DNA from: an uncultured Muribaculaceae bacterium | GTDB lineage: Bacteria > Bacteroidota > Bacteroidia > Bacteroidales > Muribaculaceae | Assembly: GCA_910584735.1 (NCBI GenBank) | Contig: CAJUBM010000022.1 | Span: 1 to 28,935, forward strand | DNA: 28,935 bases | Direction of reading: 5' to 3' | Part shown: positions 6,912 through 15,166 of the stretch, piece by piece | Numbering within the stretch: position 1 is the stretch's first letter | How the letters are laid out: the number at the start of each line of letters is the position of its first letter | The notes under the pieces: generated by a model | Told to the model about the DNA's origin: nothing | Database searches by the model: none | The model's input: the letters and a program-made list of their open reading frames with translations, nothing else | Translations under genes and position numbers: made by a program

Positions 6912-8291
6912 TCAGTCTTTCTGCTTTACTTGCTCGTTTATCTTTGGCAGCAGGTTGGCTATGTCGCCTGCACCGGCGGTCAAAAGTATTTCAAAGTTAC
7001 TGTTTTTTAGCGTTTCCGGCAAATCTTCGTAGGCGACAAGGTGTTTTTTTTCACAATTTATGTCGCGTAGTATAATTTCGGAGGTTACGCCGGGTATGGG
7101 TTCCTCGCGGGCGGGATATATCGGCAGGAGGAATACCTCGTCGGCCATCGACAGTGCCCGGGCAAAGCCGGGGGCGAAGTCACGCGTACGGCTGTATAGG
7201 TGGGGCTGGAAGGCTAAGGTAAGACGTCGGCCGGGGTAGAGGGCGCGCACAGAGCTTATGGCTGCTTCCAGTTCGTCGGGATGGTGGGCGTAGTCGTCGA
7301 TTATGGCACGGCCTTTCTCTCCCCCCTCTTTGAGCCAGAACTGGAAGCGGCGGCTGGCGCCGAGAAACGACCCCATGGCTGTACGTGCCTTCGAGGCATC
7401 GAGTGTGCCGGTCAGATAGACTGCGGCCAGGGCGGCAACGGCGTTATCGATGTTTATCTCTACGGGTACGCCGAGGTCGATGCCCCTTATCGTGCCGCCT
7501 GGATAAACGAAGTCGAACGATATGCAGCCGTGACCGTGGCGTATGTAGGAGGCGTGGAAATCCCCCTTGTCGCGCGAGTAGGTGTAAGTCTTCACCCCTT
7601 GGGGGACGCGCGGTTTCAGTTTCAGTCCCTCATGTATCAGCAGGGCGCCGTCGGGGCGTATAAGTTCGGTGAATCGGGCGAACCCTTCGAGATACCCTTC
7701 TTCGGTGCCGTATATGTCGAGATGGTCGGGGTCGGTGGCCGTGACTACGGCCACATAGGGGGAGAGTTCGTGGAAGGAGCGGTCGAACTCATCGGCTTCT
7801 ACTACGCTTATGTCGGCTCCGGGGGTGAGCAGGAAGTTGGAGTCCCAGTTGCGCAGTTCGCCGCCGAGGAAGGCATTCACCGGCGTACCCTGTTGTTGCA
7901 GGATGTATGCGGCCATTGACGATGTGGTGGTCTTGCCGTGGGTTCCGGCGAAGCACAGCGAGCGAGAGTTGCGTGTCACCTCTCCCAAGAGGCGCGCGCG
8001 TTTCACCACTTCGAACCCGTTTTCACGGAAGTAGGTGAGTATATTGTTGGATTCGGGTACCGCCGGGGAATAGACCACCATCGTATGCTCCGGGTCGCGG
8101 AAGGCATCGGGAATTTCCGAGGCGGAGTCGGTGAATGTGATTTCCACACCCTCTGACTGCAATTTGTCTGTCAGTGGTGAGGGGGTGCGGTCGTAACCGG
8201 CCACGCAATATCCCTCGGTCAGGAAGTAGCGTTCAAGGGCGGCCATCCCTATGCCGCCTGCGCCTACGAAGTATATGTGAGAATAAATCAT
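6912..8291 (-). CDS. murC: UDP-N-acetylmuramate--L-alanine ligase MurC
   Basis: Cytoplasmic ATP-dependent ligase that adds L-alanine to UDP-MurNAc, the first amino acid of the stem peptide. It has 459 residues, normal for the family. The N-terminal nucleotide-binding motif GAGGIGM is at 10-16, which with the position of the next motif separates MurC from MurD, MurE and MurF. The P-loop GTHGKTTT is at 116-123. VEADEFDRSF and DDYAHHP, conserved in the central and C-terminal domains, follow. It sits between murG (65 bases away) and ftsQ (24 bases). Confidence 0.98.
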   Translation of the reverse strand: MIYSHIYFVGAGGIGMAALERYFLTEGYCVAGYDRTPSPLTDKLQSEGVEITFTDSASEIPDAFRDPEHTMVVYSPAVPESNNILTYFRENGFEVVKRARLLGEVTRNSRSLCFAGTHGKTTTSSMAAYILQQQGTPVNAFLGGELRNWDSNFLLTPGADISVVEADEFDRSFHELSPYVAVVTATDPDHLDIYGTEEGYLEGFARFTELIRPDGALLIHEGLKLKPRVPQGVKTYTYSRDKGDFHASYIRHGHGCISFDFVYPGGTIRGIDLGVPVEINIDNAVAALAAVYLTGTLDASKARTAMGSFLGASRRFQFWLKEGGEKGRAIIDDYAHHPDELEAAISSVRALYPGRRLTLAFQPHLYSRTRDFAPGFARALSMADEVFLLPIYPAREEPIPGVTSEIILRDINCEKKHLVAYEDLPETLKNSNFEILLTAGAGDIANLLPKINEQVKQKD

Positions 8292-8356
8292 TGCTGCTGT
8301 GCTTTATGAGCTATATCGTTTGTGGAATAATCGGTTTTATGCCGTAGCGGGCGGAG

Positions 8357-9472
8357 CTAATTCGCGGCTATGTCGTGCGCCTTGCGGGCTATTATCTCAT
8401 CGGCTCCGGGAAGAGCCATAGCGGCCACGTTCGAAGCTATCCCGGCGCGGGCTTCTTCATCGGCAAGCAGGCGCACCACCTCGCCGGCCAGCTTGGCGCG
8501 GGCATCGGCATCGAGCACCATCACGGCTGCACCCCGGCGAGTAAGGGCTTCGGCGTTTTTGCGCTGGTGGTCCTCGGCCACGTTGGGCGACGGCACTAAT
8601 ATCGCGGGCATACCTACAATCTGCAATTCGGAGATGGTCGAGGCCCCGGCGCGGGACACAAGGAGGTCGGCACCGCTATATACGAGATCCATGCGCGATA
8701 TGAACGGGGTGATTTGCAACCGTTCTTCCGTTATGTCGGGCCGGTTGCGGCGGAACTGCTTCTCAAATTCGGCACATTCATCGGCATAGAACTTCCCGGT
8801 CTGCCATAACACGGAGGCTCCCGACTCAAGAATAGCCTCTAATCCGGCCTTCATAGAGTCGTTTAGCGTACGCGCCCCCAGACTTCCTCCGACCACTGCC
8901 ACCAAAGGACGCTCCGGGTCGAACCCCATCTGTTCCTTGGCCCGGCTTTTGTTGAGCCCGGTGGCGATGATGTTTTTGCGTACCGGGTTGCCCGTAAGGG
9001 TTATTGTTTCGGCCGGAAAGAAACGTTCCATCCCCTCGTAGGCCACGCATATGGCTTTTGCTTTGCGGGCCAGGAGCTTGTTGGTGACGCCCGCATAGGA
9101 GTTCTGTTCCTGCAGCAGAGTCGGTATGCCTTTCTTCTGTGCTTCTTTCAGCATCGGGCCGGAGGCATATCCGCCTACGCCGATACATATGTCGGGGTCG
9201 AAGTCGCGCAACACTTTCTTAGCCATCCGCATGCTTTTGTACAGTTTCGCGAGTACGGCGAAGTTGCGCCATAGGCGGCGCCTGTCGAACCCTGCAACCG
9301 GCAGTCCTACGATTTTATATCCGGCTTCCGGCACACGCTCCATCTCCATGCGCCCCGAAGCTCCGACAAAGAGAATCTCTGTGTCGGGATAGAGCCGGCA
9401 CATTGCATTGGCTATTGAAAGTGCCGGGAATATATGTCCGCCGGTGCCTCCACCGGAAATTAGAACCTTCAT
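8357..9472 (-). CDS. murG: Lipid II synthase MurG (UDP-GlcNAc transferase)
   Basis: Membrane-associated glycosyltransferase that transfers GlcNAc from UDP-GlcNAc to lipid I, giving lipid II, on the inner face of the membrane. It has 371 residues. The N-terminal loop GGGTGGH is at 7-13. EQNSYAGVTNKLL, SRAGASTISEL and PSPNVAEDHQRKNAEAL are the expected donor- and acceptor-site segments of the GT28 fold. It starts 73 bases after the ftsW stop and is followed by murC, so lipid II is made and polymerised by adjacent gene products. Confidence 0.98.
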   Translation of the reverse strand: MKVLISGGGTGGHIFPALSIANAMCRLYPDTEILFVGASGRMEMERVPEAGYKIVGLPVAGFDRRRLWRNFAVLAKLYKSMRMAKKVLRDFDPDICIGVGGYASGPMLKEAQKKGIPTLLQEQNSYAGVTNKLLARKAKAICVAYEGMERFFPAETITLTGNPVRKNIIATGLNKSRAKEQMGFDPERPLVAVVGGSLGARTLNDSMKAGLEAILESGASVLWQTGKFYADECAEFEKQFRRNRPDITEERLQITPFISRMDLVYSGADLLVSRAGASTISELQIVGMPAILVPSPNVAEDHQRKNAEALTRRGAAVMVLDADARAKLAGEVVRLLADEEARAGIASNVAAMALPGADEIIARKAHDIAAN

Positions 9473-9545
9473 TTCGTATTAATCATTATTAACAATGTCT
9501 GTAGCCCGAGGATTGTTCATTATGCCGGGTGAATCGTCACGCGGT

Positions 9546-10844
9546 TTATCCGAGCCTCCCGGGGTTGGCTGCCGTCATCTCTTCGGGCAGTTGCTCTATC
9601 TCGGCGTCAATCTCGCGCTTCTGTGTCGTCTGCACCGCGTAGCGGCTTACCGAGAGCATGATGCCGAAAGCTATGGAGGTGCATATAATGGAGGAACCTC
9701 CTTTGGAAATCAGCGGCAGCGGCTGCCCTGACACGGGGAATACGCCGGTGACGATAGCCATGTGGAACAGTGCCTGAAGCACTATCATCACCGCCATGCC
9801 CATAACCAGCAGCGCCGGGAACACCCTTGTGCAGCGGGCGGCTATGGCTCCGGCTCTCCCGAGTAGTGCAAGATATAGCACCAACAGCCCCATCGCCCCG
9901 ATGAATCCCCAGTCCTCTACTATTATGGCGAATATATAGTCGGAGAAGGCCAGGGGCAGACGCGCCGTCTCGCGGGAGTTGCCGGGTAGTACGCCGTGCC
10001 ATCCGCCGTTGGCCTGGGCCATGTAGGAATACATCTCCTGGCGGTTCTTGGCATCGATAGGTTGTTCGTATTTGGGAACGGTGTCGTTGCGCCAGCGTTC
10101 TATGCGGGCGCGCCATGTGCCGTCGCGTCCGTGGGTGGCCTCGTTGCCCGAGAGGTCTTTGCCTGTTGTCATTATGGCCTCGGTCTCGGCTGCTGTCTCT
10201 ACTTCGCCATGGCTTTCCTTGTACTGCATCCCGGCGAAAGCTACCACGCCGTAGCACGCCAGCACGAGGCAGAATTTCTTCATCTGTACACCGGCTATAA
10301 GCATCATGGCGAACGATATGCCCATCAGAAGCAGGGTGTTGGTAAGTCCTTGGCTGAAGAGCAGCCCGCCGCATATAAGCACGAAAAGAGCCGAGATGGT
10401 TATACCGCTGTTCTTCACGCCGTGGCGCTCTTGGGTTCGCGACATTACGAAGGCTATGAAAAGCACTACGGCGAGCTTTAACAGCTCGGCCGACTGCAAC
10501 TGTATGCCGACCAGCGACATAGAACGCCGGGCGCCGTTGATAATCTGCCCCTTGAACAGCACGTACACCCCTATAGCCACGGCGAAAGCCACGAATACCG
10601 GGGTGGAAGGGACGAGCCATTTGAAACGTACACGCGACAATCCGATGGTTATGCCGAGCCCTAAGAGGAGCATGCGGCCATGGCGGATCAGGGGGGCGAA
10701 TACGTTAGAGGCGGTGACCTCGCGGGATGAGGCGCTGTAGAGTTCCACAACCGATATTACGAGGAGCAGCAGGTATATGCCCCATATGTATTTGTCAGCC
10801 TTGCGGGGTGATGCCTGGTCGCCGAGAGATATTTCTTTTTTCAT
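9546..10844 (-). CDS. ftsW: SEDS peptidoglycan polymerase FtsW
   Basis: Polytopic membrane glycosyltransferase that polymerises lipid II at the septum, in partnership with the FtsI-type PBP encoded four genes upstream. It has 432 residues and about ten membrane helices. NGARRS is at 103-108. The catalytic Asp of SEDS enzymes fits D302 in SDYIFAIIVEDWG, with E310 behind it. The extracellular loop at about 208-295 is long, as usual in FtsW. Two motifs differ from proteobacterial FtsW/RodA: QSAE (117-120) replaces QPSE, and QGLTNT (165-170) replaces the QPDLGT type. These may be normal for the phylum. FtsW rather than RodA is inferred from the cluster. Confidence 0.95.
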   Translation of the reverse strand: MKKEISLGDQASPRKADKYIWGIYLLLLVISVVELYSASSREVTASNVFAPLIRHGRMLLLGLGITIGLSRVRFKWLVPSTPVFVAFAVAIGVYVLFKGQIINGARRSMSLVGIQLQSAELLKLAVVLFIAFVMSRTQERHGVKNSGITISALFVLICGGLLFSQGLTNTLLLMGISFAMMLIAGVQMKKFCLVLACYGVVAFAGMQYKESHGEVETAAETEAIMTTGKDLSGNEATHGRDGTWRARIERWRNDTVPKYEQPIDAKNRQEMYSYMAQANGGWHGVLPGNSRETARLPLAFSDYIFAIIVEDWGFIGAMGLLVLYLALLGRAGAIAARCTRVFPALLVMGMAVMIVLQALFHMAIVTGVFPVSGQPLPLISKGGSSIICTSIAFGIMLSVSRYAVQTTQKREIDAEIEQLPEEMTAANPGRLG

Positions 10845-10874
10845 GAGAGACGGAGATAGGGGGGATTAGGAATG

Positions 10875-12275
10875 TCAGGGACGCAAGGCGGCTACGGCTG
10901 CTTTGAACCTGTCGCCACGGTCCTCATAACTCTTGAAGAGGTCGAAGCTGGCACAGCATGGTGAGAGCAACACGGTGTCGCCATCGGATGCCAGCGAACG
11001 GCAGGCGGTTACGGCGTCCTCCAAGGAATGGGTATCGCGCACGGGTATCTCAGGTGCTTCCTTGCCGAAATAATCGAGTATCTTGGCATTGTCCTTGCCC
11101 ATGGCCACTATGGCTTTCACTTTGCGGCGTACCAGGGGGAGGATTTCGGAGTAGTCGTTGCCTTTGTCCTTGCCGCCGAGTATTAGCACGGTGCTGTGCG
11201 ATGCCGGCATACTTTCCAGGGCGTACCAGCACGAGTTTACATTCGTGGCCTTGGAGTCGTTGATCCACCGTATGCCGTCTATGGTTCCGGCGTTCTCAAG
11301 GCGGTGGGGTACACCCTCGAAGTCGCACAACGCACGGCGTATATCTTCCTTGCGTATGTCTAACAGGCTGGCTGACAGTCCGGCGGCCATAGAGTTGAAC
11401 AGATTGTGGAGTCCGTGCAGGGCCAGGTCGGCGCGAGGTATGTCGATTTCCTCATCAGGGGTCTCGATTATCATGTGGCCGTTGGCATCAAGCCACGCGG
11501 AAATGCCGGCGCCCGGGTGCTCGGCAAAGGGGAAGCGCCGGGCCTCGGTAACAACTTTTTCAAGCTGCCGCTGTATCACGGGATCATCCTCCCAGAAGAT
11601 GAAGGCATCGGTCGGGCGCTGGTTCTGAAGTATGCGGAACTTGGCGCGTACGTAGTTCTCCATCTTGTAGTCGTAGCGGTCGAGATGGTCGGGGGTGATG
11701 TTCATTATCACGGCTATGTCGGCGCGGAAGTCGTACATGTTTTCAAGTTGGAACGAACTGAGTTCCACAACGTAGACCTCATGGGGGTCTTCGGCCACCT
11801 GCCATGCCAGTGAGCGTCCTACGTTTCCGGCCAGTGCGGCGTCCACTCCAGCCTCGGTGAGGATGTGGTGTATGAGCATGGTCGTGGTTGTCTTGCCGTT
11901 AGAGCCGGTTATGCACACCATGCGGGCATCTGTATAACGTCCGCCGAGTTCGATTTCCGAGATGACGGGAATTCCCTTCTCGGCAATCTTCACCATCATC
12001 GGGGCGGTAGGGGGTATGCCGGGCGATTTCACCACCTCGTCGGCGTTGAGAATCAGGGCCTCGGTGTGCCCTCCCTCTTCAAAGGGGATGTCGCGCCGGC
12101 GCAGTTCTTCAGCGTAACGGGGTGAGAGGTTGCCTGAATCGGAGAGAAACACGTCCATACCTTTGGTTTTTCCGAGGATGGCGGCGCCTACACCGCTTTC
12201 TCCCCCTCCGAGTATTACCAGACGGTGGGGACGCGGTGATTTATTGTCATATATATTATTGTGTGGCTCGGTCAT
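10875..12275 (-). CDS. murD: UDP-MurNAc-L-alanine--D-glutamate ligase MurD
   Basis: Cytoplasmic ATP-dependent ligase that adds D-glutamate to UDP-MurNAc-L-Ala. It has 466 residues. ILGGGESGVG (21-30) is the UDP-binding N-terminal motif typical of MurD, and the P-loop GSNGKTTTT is at 124-132. MNITPDHLDRYD, NDSKATNVNS and LSPCCASFDLFKSYEDRG are diagnostic MurD segments in the central and C-terminal domains. It begins four bases after the mraY stop, which suggests translational coupling, and ends 30 bases before ftsW. Confidence 0.98.
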   Translation of the reverse strand: MTEPHNNIYDNKSPRPHRLVILGGGESGVGAAILGKTKGMDVFLSDSGNLSPRYAEELRRRDIPFEEGGHTEALILNADEVVKSPGIPPTAPMMVKIAEKGIPVISEIELGGRYTDARMVCITGSNGKTTTTMLIHHILTEAGVDAALAGNVGRSLAWQVAEDPHEVYVVELSSFQLENMYDFRADIAVIMNITPDHLDRYDYKMENYVRAKFRILQNQRPTDAFIFWEDDPVIQRQLEKVVTEARRFPFAEHPGAGISAWLDANGHMIIETPDEEIDIPRADLALHGLHNLFNSMAAGLSASLLDIRKEDIRRALCDFEGVPHRLENAGTIDGIRWINDSKATNVNSCWYALESMPASHSTVLILGGKDKGNDYSEILPLVRRKVKAIVAMGKDNAKILDYFGKEAPEIPVRDTHSLEDAVTACRSLASDGDTVLLSPCCASFDLFKSYEDRGDRFKAAVAALRP

Positions 12276-12279
12276 TGAT

Positions 12280-13545
12280 TCAACGTATTTTCAGTGTGAC
12301 GAAGGTTATGGCGGCAAGGAATATGCCTACAATCCAGAAACGTACCACGATTCGTGATTCCGGCACGGCTGCCATGGGTTTCTGTATGAGTGCGTCTATG
12401 CCGGAATTGCCGGGTTTTTGGAAGTGGTGGTGCAGAGGGGTCATCTTGAATATGCGGCGCCCTGTGCCTGTGCGCTTCTTGGTCCATTTGAAGTATGCCA
12501 CCTGCAGCATCACCGACAGGTCTTCGACATAGAAGATGGCGCACAGCAGGGGGAGCAGCAGTTCCTTGTGTATCAGCACGGCCAACACGGCGATTATACC
12601 GCCGAGGGTGAGCGAGCCGGTGTCGCCCATGAATACCTGCGCGGGGAAGGCGTTGTACCACAGGAAGCCTATAAGGGCCCCGATGAAGGCGGCGCAGAAC
12701 ACCGATAACTCCTCGCTGCCGGGGATATACATTATATTAAGGTAGCTGGAATAGATTACCGAGCCGCCTAAGTAGGCCATTATGGCCAGCGCCACTGCTA
12801 TTATGGCCGAACACCCGGTGGTAAGGCCGTCCAGTCCGTCCGTAAGGTTGGCGCCGTTGGAGGTTGCCGTGACGATGAATATCACCACTAATATGAACAG
12901 GATCCATCCGCCGGTCTGTGCGTGGTCACCCATCCAGGCGGTGAGGTCGGCGTAGTCGAAATTGTTCTCCTTTACGAAAGGGATGGTGGTCTGGGTGGTC
13001 TTGATATTCTGGGATTCGTAGATAATCTCCTCCACCTGGTTCGACTCGCGGTTTACAACCTCGTGGTTCTGACGCATTACGATGTCGGGCGACAGCATCA
13101 TCGTGAGCCCCACGATAAGGCCGAGGCCTACCTGCCCCACGATTTTGAACTTGCCGCTCATGCCGTCCTTGTTGTGGCGCTTCATCTTCAGATAGTCGTC
13201 GGCGAAGCCTAAGGAGCCGAGCCATACGGTGGCTACGAGCATCAGTATCATGTACACGTTGGCAAGGTTGCCGATGAGCAGGCAGGGCACCAGGGTTGCA
13301 ACGATGATGATTATCCCGCCCATGGTGGGAGTGCCTGTCTTCCGCATCTGACCTTCCAGGTCAAGGTCACGCACGATTTCCCCTACCTGCATCTTCTGCA
13401 GGCGGTCTATGATACGGCGTCCGAACACCATTGCGATGAACAGCGACAGGATAAGGGCCGCACCGGCACGGAAGGTGATGTAGTCCATCAGCCTCGCGCC
13501 GGGGAATCCGGTCTCCTCCAGTAGGTTGAAAAGATAGTATAGCAC
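12280..13545 (-). CDS. mraY: Phospho-MurNAc-pentapeptide transferase MraY
   Basis: Integral membrane enzyme that joins phospho-MurNAc-pentapeptide to undecaprenyl phosphate, forming lipid I. It has 421 residues and about ten membrane helices. ADDYLK (115-120) supplies the paired aspartates. NLTDGLDGL (233-241), MGDTGSL and PLHHHF are the other family hallmarks. The stretch at about 156-210 between helices makes it longer than the 360-residue E. coli protein. The start is a GTG at 13545; the next Met (residue 20) would remove the conserved MLYYLF opening. The neighbours are murE (48 bases before) and murD (four bases after). Confidence 0.98.
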   Translation of the reverse strand: MLYYLFNLLEETGFPGARLMDYITFRAGAALILSLFIAMVFGRRIIDRLQKMQVGEIVRDLDLEGQMRKTGTPTMGGIIIIVATLVPCLLIGNLANVYMILMLVATVWLGSLGFADDYLKMKRHNKDGMSGKFKIVGQVGLGLIVGLTMMLSPDIVMRQNHEVVNRESNQVEEIIYESQNIKTTQTTIPFVKENNFDYADLTAWMGDHAQTGGWILFILVVIFIVTATSNGANLTDGLDGLTTGCSAIIAVALAIMAYLGGSVIYSSYLNIMYIPGSEELSVFCAAFIGALIGFLWYNAFPAQVFMGDTGSLTLGGIIAVLAVLIHKELLLPLLCAIFYVEDLSVMLQVAYFKWTKKRTGTGRRIFKMTPLHHHFQKPGNSGIDALIQKPMAAVPESRIVVRFWIVGIFLAAITFVTLKIR

Positions 13546-13593
13546 TTTTTGTCAAGTAACTTTCAAGATTATTTAATGCTTGCCGATAGGGAG

Positions 13594-15066
13594 TTATTGC
13601 GGGTCGTTCAATGTGCCGAAGGCGCGGCGCACCTCCTCGCGGTCATCGAAATGGTGTTTGACGCCCCGGATTTCCTGATAGTCCTCATGCCCTTTCCCGG
13701 CGATAAGGATTACATCGCCCGATACGGCTGTGCCAACAGCCATGCCGATGGCCTTGCGGCGGTCGGCGATGGAAACGGTCTTTGACTGTAAATCGGGCGC
13801 ATCGGCCAGACCGGCCTCCATGTCGCGGAGTATGGCCTCGGGTTCTTCGAAGCGTGGGTTGTCGGAGGTGAGGAACAGCAGGTCGCTGAGGCGGGCTGCC
13901 TCGGCGGCCATTATGGGGCGTTTACCCTTGTCGCGGTTACCTCCGGCGCCTACCACGGTGAGTATGCGGCCTTTGTCGCCGAGAACCTCGCGTATCGCCG
14001 TAAGCACGTTGACGACTGCATCGGGTGTGTGGGCGTAGTCTACTATGGCGGTTACTCCGGCGGGGGAGTGGAAAGCCTGGAAACGTCCGGCAACGGGCAC
14101 GAGGGCGCTCATTTTAACCAGTACTTCCTCGGGGTTCCATCCCAACAGGCAGCATGCGCCGTAGACCGCCGTGAGGTTGTAGGCGTTGAAACGCCCGGTG
14201 AACATCACGTTTATCTCCTTGCCGTTGAGGTCGAGCAGCATCCCGTCAATGCGTTCCTCTATGATGCGGCCACGGAAGTCGGCCATGTTGCGCAGGGAGT
14301 AGGAAGCTTTGCGGGCGCGGGTGTTCTGGAGCATCACCGGGCCGGTCTTGTCATCGATGTTAGTCAGGGCGAAGGCATCGGCGGGGAGGGCATCGAAGAA
14401 TTTCTTCTTGGCGTTGAGATAGTTCTGCACCGTGCCGTGGTAGTCGAGATGGTCGCGGGTGAGGTTGGTGAACACTCCTCCGGCGAAGTTCAGCCCGGCG
14501 ATACGGCGCTGGTCGGCGGCATGGCTGCTTACCTCCATGGCGGCGTAGGTACATCCGGCCTCTACCATCCGCGCCAGCAGGGCGTTTATGGTAAGGGCGT
14601 CGGGGGTTGTCTGGGAGGCATGGACGGCCTCGGTGTCGATGTAGTTCACCACGGTGGAGAGCAGTCCGGCCTTGAATCCCATCATGCGGGCCATCTCGTA
14701 GATGAGGGTGGCGGTGGTTGTCTTCCCATTGGTGCCGGTTACGCCTACGAGACGCAGTTTTTTTGACGGTTCGCCGTACCAGCGTGAGGCAAGAAGGCCC
14801 AGGGCCTCTGCCGAGTCGGATACCTGTATGTAGGTGGCACCTTCGAAAAGGGTCGCCGGCATCTCTTCCACCACGAAGGCTGCCAGGGAGCGCCCTTCTA
14901 ACGAGGGTATGAAGCTGTGGCCGTCAACGGTGACCCCGCGCACGGCCACGAACATGCCGCCCGTGGTTACTTTGCGTGAGTCTGATTCGAGAGAGGTGAT
15001 TTCTCTGTCTGCGGGGCCGATGACTTTGCACGGCCCCAGGATGTCTATAAGCTCTTTAAGCTGCAT
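13594..15066 (-). CDS. murE: UDP-MurNAc-tripeptide synthetase MurE (meso-diaminopimelate-adding)
   Basis: Cytoplasmic ATP-dependent ligase that adds the third residue to UDP-MurNAc-L-Ala-D-Glu. It has 490 residues. The P-loop GTNGKTTT is at 111-118 and AMEVSSHAADQRR follows in the central domain. The C-terminal domain carries DNPR at 402-405, the motif that selects meso-diaminopimelate rather than lysine, so the wall should be of the mDAP type. It follows ftsI by 100 bases and precedes mraY by 48. Confidence 0.98.
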   Translation of the reverse strand: MQLKELIDILGPCKVIGPADREITSLESDSRKVTTGGMFVAVRGVTVDGHSFIPSLEGRSLAAFVVEEMPATLFEGATYIQVSDSAEALGLLASRWYGEPSKKLRLVGVTGTNGKTTTATLIYEMARMMGFKAGLLSTVVNYIDTEAVHASQTTPDALTINALLARMVEAGCTYAAMEVSSHAADQRRIAGLNFAGGVFTNLTRDHLDYHGTVQNYLNAKKKFFDALPADAFALTNIDDKTGPVMLQNTRARKASYSLRNMADFRGRIIEERIDGMLLDLNGKEINVMFTGRFNAYNLTAVYGACCLLGWNPEEVLVKMSALVPVAGRFQAFHSPAGVTAIVDYAHTPDAVVNVLTAIREVLGDKGRILTVVGAGGNRDKGKRPIMAAEAARLSDLLFLTSDNPRFEEPEAILRDMEAGLADAPDLQSKTVSIADRRKAIGMAVGTAVSGDVILIAGKGHEDYQEIRGVKHHFDDREEVRRAFGTLNDPQ

Positions 15067-15166
15067 CTGCCTATTGGAATTTATCTTTGTTGTCAGTTTG
15101 TTGTTGTCAGTTGATCTGTCTGTTCAGGCTCTTCGCGGCACAAGGGTATGGTCCCTGCTTGTCGGG

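Noticed and set aside
7281..7919. Plus-strand frame of 212 codons opposite murC
   Set aside because: Lies inside murC, has no domain and no promoter.
14029..14766. Plus-strand frame of 245 codons opposite murE
   Set aside because: Gly-, Val- and His-rich composition typical of an antisense frame; murE is unambiguous on the other strand.
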